Assembly: GCA_018398765.1 (NCBI GenBank)
Contig: JAHBMJ010002267.1
Location: forward strand, 1-20,410
Source of the DNA: Chromera velia
Lineage: Eukaryota > Sar > Chromeraceae
DNA length: 20,410 nucleotides
Direction: 5' to 3'
Position numbers and translations under genes: made by a program. Of this stretch, positions 1 through 8,365 are shown piece by piece. The first letter of the stretch is position 1. Every line of letters starts with the position of its first letter. Below the pieces are notes generated by a model. That model saw only the letters and a list, made by a program, of their open reading frames with translations. It made no database searches and was not told where the DNA came from.

Positions 1-114
1 TGAATTTCGCAAAAAGAGCAGGGCTTCGCCGTTCACAGAGAAATGAAGAGAAGTCAAATTCACTGTTAGGTAGAATGCGTGAAATTTATAAAAAGGGCAG
101 GAAAAGGCGGTACA

Positions 115-229
115 GTCAGAAATTTCAGCAGCGCTTCGCGGTGTGGTCCTGTCTGATGTCGATTTATGGCAGAGGACAGAAAGTGGGGTTCCGTCAGAAA
201 TTCCAGCAGCGCTTCGCGATGTGGTCCTG
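115..229. repeat. Two-copy direct repeat, 78-bp period
   Basis: Positions 115-151 and 193-229 are near-identical 37-bp blocks (GTCAGAAATT, then CAGCAGCGCTTCGCG, then TGTGGTCCTG), differing at only a few bases. The 78-bp period is a multiple of three. On the minus strand both copies encode QDH-AKRC-NF followed by a stop. This looks like a local tandem duplication of the end of a coding segment. A weaker resemblance to bases 1-35 may be a third, diverged copy. Confidence 0.75.
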
Positions 230-424
230 CTTCTTCTTCTTGCAGGTACAGGACACCAAAGGGATGGCCAAGTCGAGGGCGTACAAATTGAGGTTTGAGT
301 TGATGGCTCGCAGGTGTGGGCTCCTGTAGTATGCGTGCAGATGATCACAGCGTTCTGGTTTCCTCTGGGTGAACCTTCTCTGGGCGAAGAAGGTGGTCTG
401 CGTTGCTTGCAGAATAGTTGTTGT
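194..424 (-). CDS. Possible terminal coding segment, unknown product
   Basis: The minus strand is open from an upstream stop at 425-427 to a TGA at 194-196, about 76 codons, with no good ATG. The reading looks protein-like: a basic start (FAQRRFTQRKPERCD), then LHAYYRSPHLRAINSNLNLY, a short hydrophobic stretch and CTCKKKKQDH near the end. I recognise no family. Lacking a start, it would have to be a last exon or a gene fragment, and I cannot place its acceptor with confidence. Its last 12 codons lie in the 78-bp duplication, and the second copy lies downstream of the stop. It could equally be chance. Confidence 0.2.
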   Translation of the reverse strand, partial: TTTILQATQTTFFAQRRFTQRKPERCDHLHAYYRSPHLRAINSNLNLYALDLAIPLVSCTCKKKKQDHIAKRCWNF

Positions 425-742
425 TCAGCAGAGAAGGTTGGTCTCCGTTCGCTCAGCTCTTTGATCTTGTTGATCTCGAGCTAGGCGTCACCACGTGTTA
501 AGGCCTACTTAGAGGGGTTGGCGCTAGTAAGTGCTTGCAGAGGTTCAAGGGTCTTCAGGGCTTGATGTCGCTGGAGCGATTCAGGTCGATCCTTAGTGAC
601 AGACTCGATCGATGTCAGGAGCATGGAGCTTTCTTGCGATTCAGTGATCAATCTGATTTCATAGTAGTCTTCCAGAAAGTCTTTCGGAAGTCTTTCATGT
701 GATTTCGATCGAAATACGACAGGCCAAAATCTGTATAGTACA

Positions 743-756
743 GGACGTTAACGTCC
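743..756. repeat. Perfect 14-bp palindrome
   Basis: GGACGTTAACGTCC is its own reverse complement. It lies about 30 bp beyond the T-run of the tRNA-like element at 785-857, reading along the minus strand, so it would fall in the body of a SINE if that call is right. It could also be an unrelated protein-binding palindrome. Confidence 0.45.
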
Positions 757-784
757 CGTCTCTTTTCTTGTTGATCCTTAAAAA

Positions 785-857
785 GGCAGGTAGCGAGGAT
801 TGAACCTATGATCTTCTGTTTGTTAATGTTATATATTAACCACTAGGTCATGAACGT
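785..857 (-). repeat. tRNA-like sequence, probable SINE head
   Basis: On the minus strand TGACCTAGTGG (850 down to 840) fits the RNA polymerase III A box. GGTTCAATCCT (806 down to 796) fits the B box except for its last base. The two starts are 44 nt apart, as in a normal tRNA, and a run of five T (784-780) follows just after the 3' end. The acceptor ends do not pair and no convincing anticodon arm forms, so a working tRNA is unlikely. A tRNA-derived SINE promoter, or a dead tRNA copy, explains the A/B boxes best. The 3' limit of any SINE body cannot be set from one copy. Confidence 0.5.
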
Positions 858-1328
858 AAGCGACACACACCATTCTCTTTTGCTTAGCATTATTTTCGAT
901 TAAGTCAATTTATTTAATTCTCATTTTCTTTCTAGTCACGCTTTGATAGCGCATAGCACTGACGATCCAGCACAAGGCTCGAATTTAATATATATTATAT
1001 TTCAGACAAAACGCTAATATAATATAATGCAATATAATGTCATATATAAACTTAATATAATATGGGAGGATGAAGATTGGGTTGGAGGCTGGAGATGTTT
1101 TAGAGTCAGAGAATGAAGATCCGGCCTGCAAAATTTGATGATGACGCGTTTTTTTGGTTCATAAGACGGTTTTTAAAAAGAATTTAGAGGCAGGTTGCTC
1201 TGTTTTACTCTGTTTAAATGGGGGATGTGGTTGAATTAAGAGAGAAAGAAACATAAACATGGGCAAATTTGTATAGATCTTATATCATATTATATTATAT
1301 TTATATTATTATATTAGGGAAACACTAA

Positions 1329-1330
<2 letters not shown>

Positions 1331-1363
<33 letters not shown>
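1331..1363. repeat. (AT)n microsatellite
   Basis: About sixteen uninterrupted AT units. The region around it (980-1330) is also rich in ATATAATATA-like sequence. I see no gene between about 430 and 1830 apart from the repeats listed. Confidence 0.95.
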
Positions 1364-1364
<1 letters not shown>

Positions 1365-1388
1365 AATCCAAGCCTAGATGTAGGCCTA

Positions 1389-1643
1389 GATCCAGCATTA
1401 TCCAGGTACATGCACTGTGGCATCCCTAGGTACAGTGTGCTGTTAGAAGTATATAACTACCGGCCCTTCTCAGAAAGCTTTTGGTTACCATCAACTTGGT
1501 AACTAAAATTTGTCTTCAGCTTCGATCCAGCATCATCCAGGTATATGTATCCCTAGGTACACTATGCTGTTAGGAGTATACAACTACCGGCCCTTTTCAG
1601 AAAGCTTTTGCATGGTTACCATCAACTTGGTAACCAAAATTTG
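1389..1643. repeat. Tandem duplication of about 124 bp with hairpins
   Basis: Unit 1 (1389-1512) and unit 2 (1524-1643) share the order GATCCAGCAT, ATCCAGGTA, ATCCCTAGGTACA, GCTGTTAG, CTACCGGCCCTT, CAGAAAGCTTTTG, GGTTACC, ATCAACTT, GGTAAC and AAAATTTG. They differ by scattered substitutions and small indels. In unit 2 GGTTACC (1614-1620) and GGTAACC (1629-1635) form a perfect 7-bp inverted repeat with an 8-base loop. Unit 1 has the same structure with one terminal mismatch. It is noncoding and could be a satellite or part of a miniature transposon. Confidence 0.85.
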
Positions 1644-1831
1644 GTAATTAATTGGAAAGGTCTGAAAGGACTACCACTACCGCGGTAATCTGGCCGTATC
1701 TGCCCGCAAATGTAGTGAATCGAGATCTAATATAGGAGAACCGCATCTTTAAAAACTGTGTATACGACGTAAAAAAGATAATTTTAAAACTTTTTTGACT
1801 TCAACTTATACGTATTTGTAGATATAAGAGA

Positions 1832-2608
1832 TTATAGGGCTGGGAAAAGGTTCATTAAGAAAAGGTTCAAATCTAAAAAAGTGAACCTGTTGAACCTGTT
1901 TTGAACCTGTTGAACCTGTTGAACCTGTTTTGAACCTGTTTTGGAGGCCAGACGCGCGGCCACTGGCACAAGGCCGGCCAGGCCTGCACCGCCTATGGCC
2001 GATATAGGTGAAATAAGGAGCCGGAGCCGCGTACACAGCAACTGTCCCCAGCCGGTTCAATCTATTGTGTCGGACAGACGTATGTCAGCATATGTCAGCA
2101 TCATATATCACCATAAAAACTCATGCTGACGGTTGTAGAAGTGAAGAAGTACACGTGACTTACCAAGTTTTCCACTTGCAAGGCCCCGCATCAAAACAAA
2201 CAGTCTCCACTGAAGGAATGAGGAAGTATAGAGTTTGTTTGACAGCAGTCTGCATGACAGTGTAATTGTCATGATTGATACGATTATATAAATTTAATTA
2301 TAACATTTTCCAATTTTTTCAGGCTTTTTTGATTACTAATTTTCAACTATAAACAGTGAATAACTTGAGACTAGCACCTAATGTGAGCGTAAATATTGAT
2401 TTAAACTATTTAAAAACACTACTAAGGCATAGATTCTATAATAAAACGTTCTAAAAATGCATTAAAAGCTAATTTAAAGGCATAAAATAATACAAAAAAA
2501 TAAGGTTTCTATTAATTAAAAGTGAACCTGTTTTTGAACCTGTTTTTGAACCTGATTCAGGTTCATTACTTCGAAGTGAACCTTGAACCTTGAACCTTTT
2601 CCTAGTAC
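1832..2608. mobile_element. Candidate MITE-like element with subrepeat arrays
   Basis: A 777-bp block has GGGAAAAGGTTCA near its left end (1842-1854) and the inverse, TGAACCTTTTCC, near its right end (2591-2602). It is flanked by the same 9-mer, TATAAGAGA, at 1823-1831 and 2609-2617, as a target-site duplication would be. Inside lie direct arrays of GAACCTG: six copies at 1881-1943 and three at 2524-2554. There is also a hairpin, GAACCTG-ATT-CAGGTTC, at 2548-2564. The centre holds a short GC-rich patch (1943-2050) and AT-rich filler. No transposase is encoded, so it would be non-autonomous. The inverted ends are short and imperfect, so the boundaries are inferred. Confidence 0.45.
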
Positions 2609-2941
2609 TATAAGAGAACTTAATTTACTAGGAATTTTACAATAAATCTATCTTTAGTACTCAATTTACCCACTAGTTTATCTTACTTAATTTATATTTG
2701 TACACCCAATAGACATCTTAAATAATTTTCAGAATGATTTTTCATATTATGATTCTTTAAAACTTGATTGATATCGTTATGAAGTTTAAAATTACTCTAA
2801 ATAGAAGTTACAGAACCGTCAGAACGGAACAGCTTCATAATTGGCCACAGTAGATGGAAACCAAACTTTTACCAGTCCAAAGTTCTTCATTAACCTTCAA
2901 CTCACTGAACTCAGTGATGATGGCATAATAATTAACTTTAA

Positions 2942-2968
2942 ATGATGATGATGATGATGATGATGATG
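2942..2968. repeat. (ATG)n microsatellite
   Basis: Nine uninterrupted ATG/GAT units. The AT-rich stretch before it (2620-2940) shows no gene-like reading frame on either strand. Confidence 0.95.
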
Positions 2969-3167
2969 TATGGGGTTAAAGCCGGTGAGCCGTATAGACT
3001 CTGGCTAACCTAGAGCGTCATACATAGAGTTAAACTTTCGACTTAGGCCCCACTGGGGTAAATTGAATTGATGGGAGCCTGACAAGGGTGGGGAGGCGGA
3101 TGGAAGTGGAGGGTGGCTCCACTTCTGAGCAAACAGGCTTTTGCTTTATCTGGTAATTCTCTTACAG

Positions 3168-3270
3168 GCTGAGTTACAACATGCTCTCTATCCCACCCTT
3201 GAGACGATTAAGGACTGCCTGCATTTCGCCCGGAAGAGGGTCCCCATGACCGATCAAAGTGCCAGAACAG
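3168..3270 (+). CDS. Weak exon candidate, unknown product
   Basis: TAATTCTCTTACAG (3154-3167) would be a fair splice acceptor. The frame after it reads AELQHALYPTLETIKDC, then LHFARKRVPMTDQSARTA, which looks protein-like before turning to low-complexity Lys/Glu/Ser sequence past 3290. No convincing donor, partner exon or start was found, and I recognise no family. The end given is only where the composition changes. From here to 4080 I see no other gene, only simple repeats. Confidence 0.2.
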
Positions 3271-3570
3271 CACTGGCATGCCCGAGCGGAGGGAGAAACG
3301 AGAAGGAAAGGGAAAAAACAAGTACCTCAGGGGGAATAGAAAGGACGGAGACGGACTCCTCTGTTTCTGTGTCTTTTTTTTCCCCCAAGGGTCATGGGCC
3401 AGTGAGATTCCTTCTGTCAGTTCGTGTCAGTTAGAGGTCTGTCAGATGACCTCTAAAGAAAATTACCCGAGGCGGAACGGAAGGAGACGGAGATAGAAAA
3501 AGATCAAAACTCCCAATTTCCTTTGATTCCCTATCTTTTCTGCCGAAGACGTACAAGCAAAGGTTTCTCT

Positions 3571-3633
3571 CTCAGTTCAGTTCCTGCAGTTCGGTCAGTT
3601 CAGTCAGTTCAGTCGGTTTGGTCGGTTCATCCC
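3571..3633. repeat. CAGTT-type degenerate short tandem repeat
   Basis: Repeated CAGTT/CGGTT words (TCAGTTCAGT, GTCAGTTCAGTC, GGTTTGGTCGGTTCA) run for about 60 bp. It is a decayed pentamer/decamer repeat with no coding signal. Confidence 0.7.
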
Positions 3634-3975
3634 TGAGGCATGACTTATTTTCCAGGGGAGTGAAATTGCAAGTAGTAAGCATGATAAAAAAATTCAAAAA
3701 GGGGAGAAAAAGGGAGAAGAAGAACGGAGAAGCCGTGTGTAGCATTCACCCCGCTCACAGACCCGCTTGTGAACCGCACGAGCATGAGCGCCCCGCGTGC
3801 CCCCCCGTACCTGTGCAGGCTTAAACCCATCACCTCCCACCGCCTCCCACGCTCACGCGAGGGGTGCCATCCGAGCTCCACAGCCTGGGCCTCTTGGGGT
3901 CGTCCGTCTCACGTTTCCCCCCCATATGCTTTTTGCTCACCCCCCGATTGATTCCGTTCCGCCCTTGTTTGTTCA

Positions 3976-3998
3976 TTAATCAATCAATCAATCAATCG
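3976..3998. repeat. (AATC)n microsatellite
   Basis: About five AATC units in a noncoding stretch downstream of the RT remnant (which reads on the minus strand). Confidence 0.9.
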
Positions 3999-4083
3999 GA
4001 TGACACACATTCGGACTGACATAACGAAATATTCCCCTCAAAAACAAGTACGGTCGTCAAGAATGAACAACGATGGGGAAAGA

Positions 4084-4128
4084 GTGAGAGGAAGTGAGAG
4101 AAAAGGAAGAAAGAAAGAAAGGAAGAAA

Positions 4129-4162
<34 letters not shown>

Positions 4163-4182
4163 AAAGAGAAAGAAGGACAGAC
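4084..4182 (-). repeat. (CTTT)n tract, probable LINE 3' tail
   Basis: On the plus strand this is an impure GAAA repeat, and in the sense of the RT element it is (CTTT)n. It begins only about 20-30 nt past the stop codon of the RT C-terminal domain (4200-4202). A simple-repeat tail right after a very short 3' UTR is usual for several non-LTR retrotransposon clades, so I read it as the element's 3' end. It could also be an unrelated microsatellite. Confidence 0.5.
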
Positions 4183-4484
4183 TGAGGGAACACACACAGC
4201 TACTTACGAAGGCAATCGGAGATCGCCCGTGCGCCTGCAACAGGGTGCTTTTCGAGGAGAAGTGTGAAGATCTCCCTTACTTTCTTCTCATTTTCGCTCA
4301 CACCCCGTCCCAACTGCTGCTTAGCCATTTGTTGTGCCTACACAATCAAGTCCGACTTAGAGCGAGTGTCTCTTACTTCATCTAAAAGCCTATTCATGCG
4401 TCCCCTCTCCTTTTCGGTCCCTTTGCATTCAGTCAACTTATGGACAATATCATTCAGATAGCCACGTCCATGCAAATTGAGGGG

Positions 4485-4496
4485 GCAGTGCTCGCA
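4485..4496 (-). other. CEHC half of the RT C-terminal zinc knuckle
   Basis: The minus-strand codons read C-E-H-C, followed by PLNLHGRGYLNDIV, a His (4440-4442), four residues and a Cys (4425-4427). C-x2-C-x14-H-x4-C after the RT is typical of LINE C-terminal domains, which bind nucleic acid. It is reached only by changing frame at the C run just upstream in sense, evidence that the run carries an indel rather than the ORF ending there. Confidence 0.65.
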
Positions 4497-4522
4497 GACC
4501 GTCTCTATTTCCCCGTTCGGAA

Positions 4523-4536
4523 CCCCCCCCCCCCCC
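4523..4536. repeat. 14-base C homopolymer at a frameshift
   Basis: A pure run of 14 C on the plus strand. The RT reading frame upstream (in sense) and the zinc-knuckle frame downstream meet here out of register. It may be slippage in the genome or a miscounted homopolymer in the assembly. Confidence 0.9.
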
Positions 4537-6759
4537 TAACAGTGCACGGGCAATCGGTCTGACGTTGGCCTCCGAACAGAGCACCCTCCTAGGGAGAGGT
4601 CGAACCATAGGAATACGCCGCCCGCTTGAGCCGGTCCATCCTCCCATGACAAGACGGGCCAAGCGCTGTCTAGACGGATGTTCGACTTGGAAGACTGAAG
4701 GCCTCACTCCGTTAGGGAAAACCCCTTCCCATCCTACCTGCCCTCCCCTGCCCTGCCGGCCCTCTTTTTACAAAGAACGGGAAGTAGCTACAAACCAGTC
4801 GTCCAACCATTCTTGTGCCTCCCTACCTCTCCCTTCTACCGCGAGCTTTCTTTTTAATGCAGCTTTCTCTCCCGGGCCTGAAGGCACCCCCTCGACAGAA
4901 AAGAGTTCAGGAGCGAAAGGTCCCACCAACAGCTTGATGGACCTCCACCAATCGCCATAAAGGCTGTCTTTATAGAGATCTAAAAAGCCAGCGGGCATAC
5001 AGTGGGGTGTTAAGGAGAGGCTACGTAAAAAACCCCCCACTCTTTCAGTCAAAATAGCCCGTATCGGGCAAAGGCCGGAGATGAAGAGGGAAGGGACATG
5101 AAACGAATTGTGGGGAAGGCCGAAAACCCATCTAACAAAACGTAGTTGCAAATCATCCAACGCTTTCATGTCTGTCTGACTGAGGGAAAACGCTTCTAGC
5201 CCGTAAAGGGCCACAGGAATCCACAGGCCCTGAAAGAGCATAATTTTCGAAGTCGGAGAGAAACGACCAAGAGAAACACAGAGCCCAATGACCCCCCCGA
5301 GTGCCCTCTCTGCCACCCCCAGGCAATGTCTCACAGAGGAACGGAGAGATCCGCCTTCAAAAAAAGTGTAGCCTAAATACTTATACTGGCCTGTTCTCTC
5401 AACTTCCTTCCCTTCAAAGAAGATTGGCTGACTAATATTCTCCTTGCTGCAGGAAAGCCTCATTACTTTTATCTTTTTAAATTGACCGTGAAGCCCTACG
5501 TCCGACAATATTCGGTCAATTTATTCATTCTTGCTTGAAGCCCATGTGAAGAACGACCAAACAGAACAAGGTCGTCAGCGTAACCAAGGCTTTCGAGAGG
5601 CTCAGGCCCCACACCGATCGTATCGTCCTGACTGACCCTGACTTTCCCTCTTTTCCTCTTCACCACTACTTCGGTCTTCTTGTTCCCCTTCCCAATGCGA
5701 ACCCCTCTCAATCTGCCTGCCTAAGGGTAGTCACACGTTCTGCTTTCTATAGACCTCTCGTCAGATACTGTTCCATCCTTCTCTGACTCTTCCCCCTCGA
5801 GCTCATCCTCTCGGTGAGCCGAGAGGCGGATGTGGCGGTGCAGATTATTAATGAACAGAAAGAAGAGCAAAGGAGAGAGAAGGTCACCCTGTTTCACCCC
5901 CACCCCTTCCTGTATCTCCCTATCTGCACCATCAACCCTCGCCCAGACATCAAAGTACATAGCATGCACTATCAAAACATCATATTCTGATACACCCTCC
6001 TCCCGAAGCCGTCTCAGCAACAGACCTTGAGGGACTCGGACCTTATCAAACGGTTAAATTTAGAAAATTCATAATCACTAAAATCGTCATATACTAGGCT
6101 ATATATTGCTTTAATTTGTTTTATGTTTGAAAGCGTTTTTTTGTTTTTGAGTGGGAAAACGTTCATGCTAGCGTTTACGATCATGAAAGCCTAGGTAATA
6201 GCTAGTAATAGCCTATTTATAGACTAAATTTAATTTATTATAAGTTTTTTCAAGCTGATCGATAAACTGACCGACGATAATATACAATTTTTTAAGACAC
6301 TGGCACCCAAAGTACCAATCCCAAAAATGGAACCACCCCCCTGGAAAGCACCAGAATACCGGAAGCACCCTGACTTGACAACACTGTGGTATTGTATAAT
6401 TCGTATTTTGCAATTTTAAATTTTTACTCTAACAAAAAAAAAAGAGAGCGGATTGCAATGCATTGCATTGCTCCCACATACTGGCAGGTGAATCAGTTCG
6501 GCTAGTAGCTGGGCTAGCTAGTCGGCTAATATAGCGATCAACTTCAATACAAAGGTGGTGGCCTCTAATGAGTCTCCATGCTGGTCCGCAACGAATCACA
6601 TTCAATTCATCGAAGTATTAAACGGAGACGAGCTTGTGAAGACTCACACTGAAGAGCGAACTAATAATGAATTCCTGCCTTTTCGCAACGACGACGCAGG
6701 CCCAAGTTTGTTTCTCTCGCAGACATTGTCTTGCTGTTCCAGTGCAGCCTGCCCAGCTG

Positions 6760-6919
6760 CTACCCCAGCCGACCGGTAACGCCCGCTGCCGCTCGTCGCG
6801 CACATTGCGTGTAGCGCTCCACAACCTGAGCGCACTTGAGCACGTCAGTCTGATTCGCCCGATAGCACTGAAGGACTCTCTGTCGCTCCCCTGCGCAGGG
6901 TTTCGGAAGAGGCTCGTAC
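6760..6919 (-). CDS. MIC19-like protein, exon 2 (twin Cx9C CHCH domain)
   Basis: This exon completes the gene begun at 9357-9047. It opens after the acceptor CTTCGCAG (AG at 6920-6921), finishes the split Arg codon 104 and ends at TAG 6760-6762. It encodes a CHCH domain. Cys112 and Cys122 are nine residues apart (CAGERQRVLQC). Cys133 and Cys143 are also nine apart (CAQVVERYTQC). Twin Cx9C pairs are oxidised by the Mia40/Erv1 pathway in the mitochondrial intermembrane space and form a helical hairpin. The LQCYR core followed by LKC matches the CHCHD3/CHCHD6 (MIC19/MIC25) class more closely than small COX-assembly Cx9C proteins. The predicted joined product is 156 residues. An extra exon inside the long intron cannot be excluded, but the two phases fit without one. 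Confidence 0.82.
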
Positions 6920-7028
6920 CTGCGAAGCGTCATGTCGTTGAAAAATGGGACGAGGAAGTTAGGGTCAAATAAATGCACACACAGTGAAATTCACAGGCCG
7001 AGCCAAAGAAGCAAAGGCTTCTCCGCAG

Positions 7029-7032
7029 GACA

Positions 7033-7078
<46 letters not shown>
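7029..7078. repeat. (CA)n(GA)n compound microsatellite
   Basis: About ten CA units followed directly by about fourteen GA units, inside the MIC19-like intron. Confidence 0.95.
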
Positions 7079-7079
<1 letters not shown>

Positions 7080-7153
7080 TACACGCAAACACACGCTCAC
7101 ACACGTTGCTACTTACGCACACACGCGAAAGCTCATGCGTACTCACACACGTA

Positions 7154-7281
7154 CAGTCCCATACAGAAAGACATACACACGCTCAGTCCCATACAAAAAC
7201 ACATACACACGCACAGTCCCATGCATAAGGACATTCACACACGCACAGACCCACGCATGAAGACATACACACGCACAGACC
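7154..7281. repeat. Minisatellite, 30-32 bp unit, about 4 copies
   Basis: Units start at 7154, 7184, 7214 and 7246, with a partial at 7276. Each follows CAG(T/A)CCCA(T/C), then an A-rich middle, then ACAT(A/T)CACACACGC. Units are 30, 30, 32 and 30 bp and diverge in the middle. It lies in the MIC19-like intron. There is no separate spacer sequence, so it is not a CRISPR. Confidence 0.8.
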
Positions 7282-7854
7282 AGGCTGCACGAAAATATGA
7301 CCGGAGACAATAACTGAAAGCAGGGACAGGCGACTGTTTTGGACAGAACAGAACGCGACCCGCGATTGCTTTGGCAGAGAAATAGAGAGACACACCAAAT
7401 GCCTCCTGTATTGAGCAGAGAGAAATCAGAACTGACGACACCAAGCGCCTAACAGTCATAGAGAAGGGAAGCTGAAGCGAAGGATAGGCCAAAACTCTCT
7501 TTAGGTCACTTAATGTTATTGTCGAGGGCATAAACTTTCGATCACTTCCACCAAAATGAGAAAAAGATAAAAAGGGGACTCCATCCATGCATTGTCCGTG
7601 AATGCGTCAGACAGACAGTCAGTGACAGAGTTTGATTTCTATTTCTATTTCTCCTTTCAAACAGACAGGCGACAGCGACACAGGTTTTTCTTTCTCTTCT
7701 GAGTTTTTTCTCGTTCATTGTGTTTTTCTTCTTTCTTCCTTATTGTCCTTGTGTTTCCTCTTTTGGCACACACGCAGACACAAAGAAAGACAGATTATGT
7801 GTTTTGTTTTTCCACGCACACAACAGACAGGAGAGGGAAGGAGGGAGTAAGCAA

Positions 7855-8015
7855 GGAGCGAAAGAAAGACAGAAAGAAAGAAAATAAATAAATAAAGAAA
7901 GAAAGAAAGCCAGCAAGCAAGCAAGAAAGAAAGAAAGAAAGAAAGAAAGAAGGGAAGGAAGCCAGCAAGCAAGCAAGCAAGCAAGAAAGAAAGGAAGAAA
8001 GAAAGAAAGAAAGAA

Positions 8016-8047
<32 letters not shown>

Positions 8048-8085
8048 AGAAAGACACAGAGACACACAGACACACAGACACACAT

Positions 8086-8158
<73 letters not shown>

Positions 8159-8164
8159 GAGAGA
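7855..8164. repeat. 300-bp purine tract: (GAAA)n, GCAA words, (CA)n(GA)n
   Basis: The plus strand is almost all A and G, with scattered C, from 7855 to 8053. Two patches of repeated GCAAGCAAGC words (about 7910-7925 and 7960-7985) separate GAAA arrays. GACACA words, (CA)n and (GA)n follow to 8164. In the sense of the MIC19-like transcript this is one long polypyrimidine and UG tract. Such mirror-symmetric homopurine DNA can form triplex (H-DNA). Confidence 0.9.
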
Positions 8165-8321
8165 AGGAAAGGGAAGGAAGACAACAGAACGACCGGTCAC
8201 TTAGACTGTGTTGGCAAAGGGGTCGAAGACGGACAGAGTGAATGACGACAGACCAAGCGACAGAACCGGCAGTGAGGTAGACTGCGGTGTATGTTTTTTT
8301 GTACACCCTGTGTATGCTGAC

Positions 8322-8364
<43 letters not shown>

Positions 8365-8365
8365 A
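8322..8365. repeat. (CT)n(CA)n compound microsatellite
   Basis: About ten CT units followed by about twelve AC units, in the MIC19-like intron. Confidence 0.95.

Larger units (their letters stand above)
4200..6052 (-). pseudogene. Non-LTR retrotransposon RT, 5'-truncated and degenerate
   Basis: This is the C-terminal half of a LINE-type polyprotein, read from 6052 downward. RT motif A appears at the very edge (FDKV, about 6041-6052), followed by LLRRLREEGV, then QGDLLSP (5871-5891) with FLFINNL, then the catalytic YADD (5571-5582) in LGYADDLVLFG. Next come thumb-like sequence (KYLGYTFFEGG, LYGLEAF) and a C-terminal knuckle C-x2-C-x14-H-x4-C (4425-4496). It is broken by in-frame stops at 5721-5723, 4768-4770 and 4338-4340, and by frameshifts near 5500 and at the 14-base C run 4523-4536. 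It has no endonuclease. The copy starts exactly at motif A, as abortive target-primed reverse transcription would leave it. Between QGD/INNL and YADD lies an unusually long charged stretch of about 86 residues. It cannot make an active protein. Confidence 0.88.

Noticed and set aside
785..857. Functional tRNA gene
   Set aside because: The acceptor ends do not pair and no clear anticodon stem forms.
3645..3881. 78-codon minus-strand open frame
   Set aside because: It shares the region with other overlapping frames and shows no motif or splice support.
4202..4207. GTAAGT on the minus strand as a splice donor
   Set aside because: It lies at the end of the RT C-terminal frame, where CGT AAG TAG simply ends the protein, and the (CTTT)n tail follows.
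7154..7281. Regular 30-32 bp units that resemble a CRISPR array
   Set aside because: The units are continuous tandem repeats without distinct spacers, and they sit in a eukaryotic intron among CA repeats.
7715..8200. Long minus-strand open frames rich in Phe, Leu, Ser and Cys
   Set aside because: They are translations of (CTTT), (TC) and (TG) repeats, and several frames are open at once.
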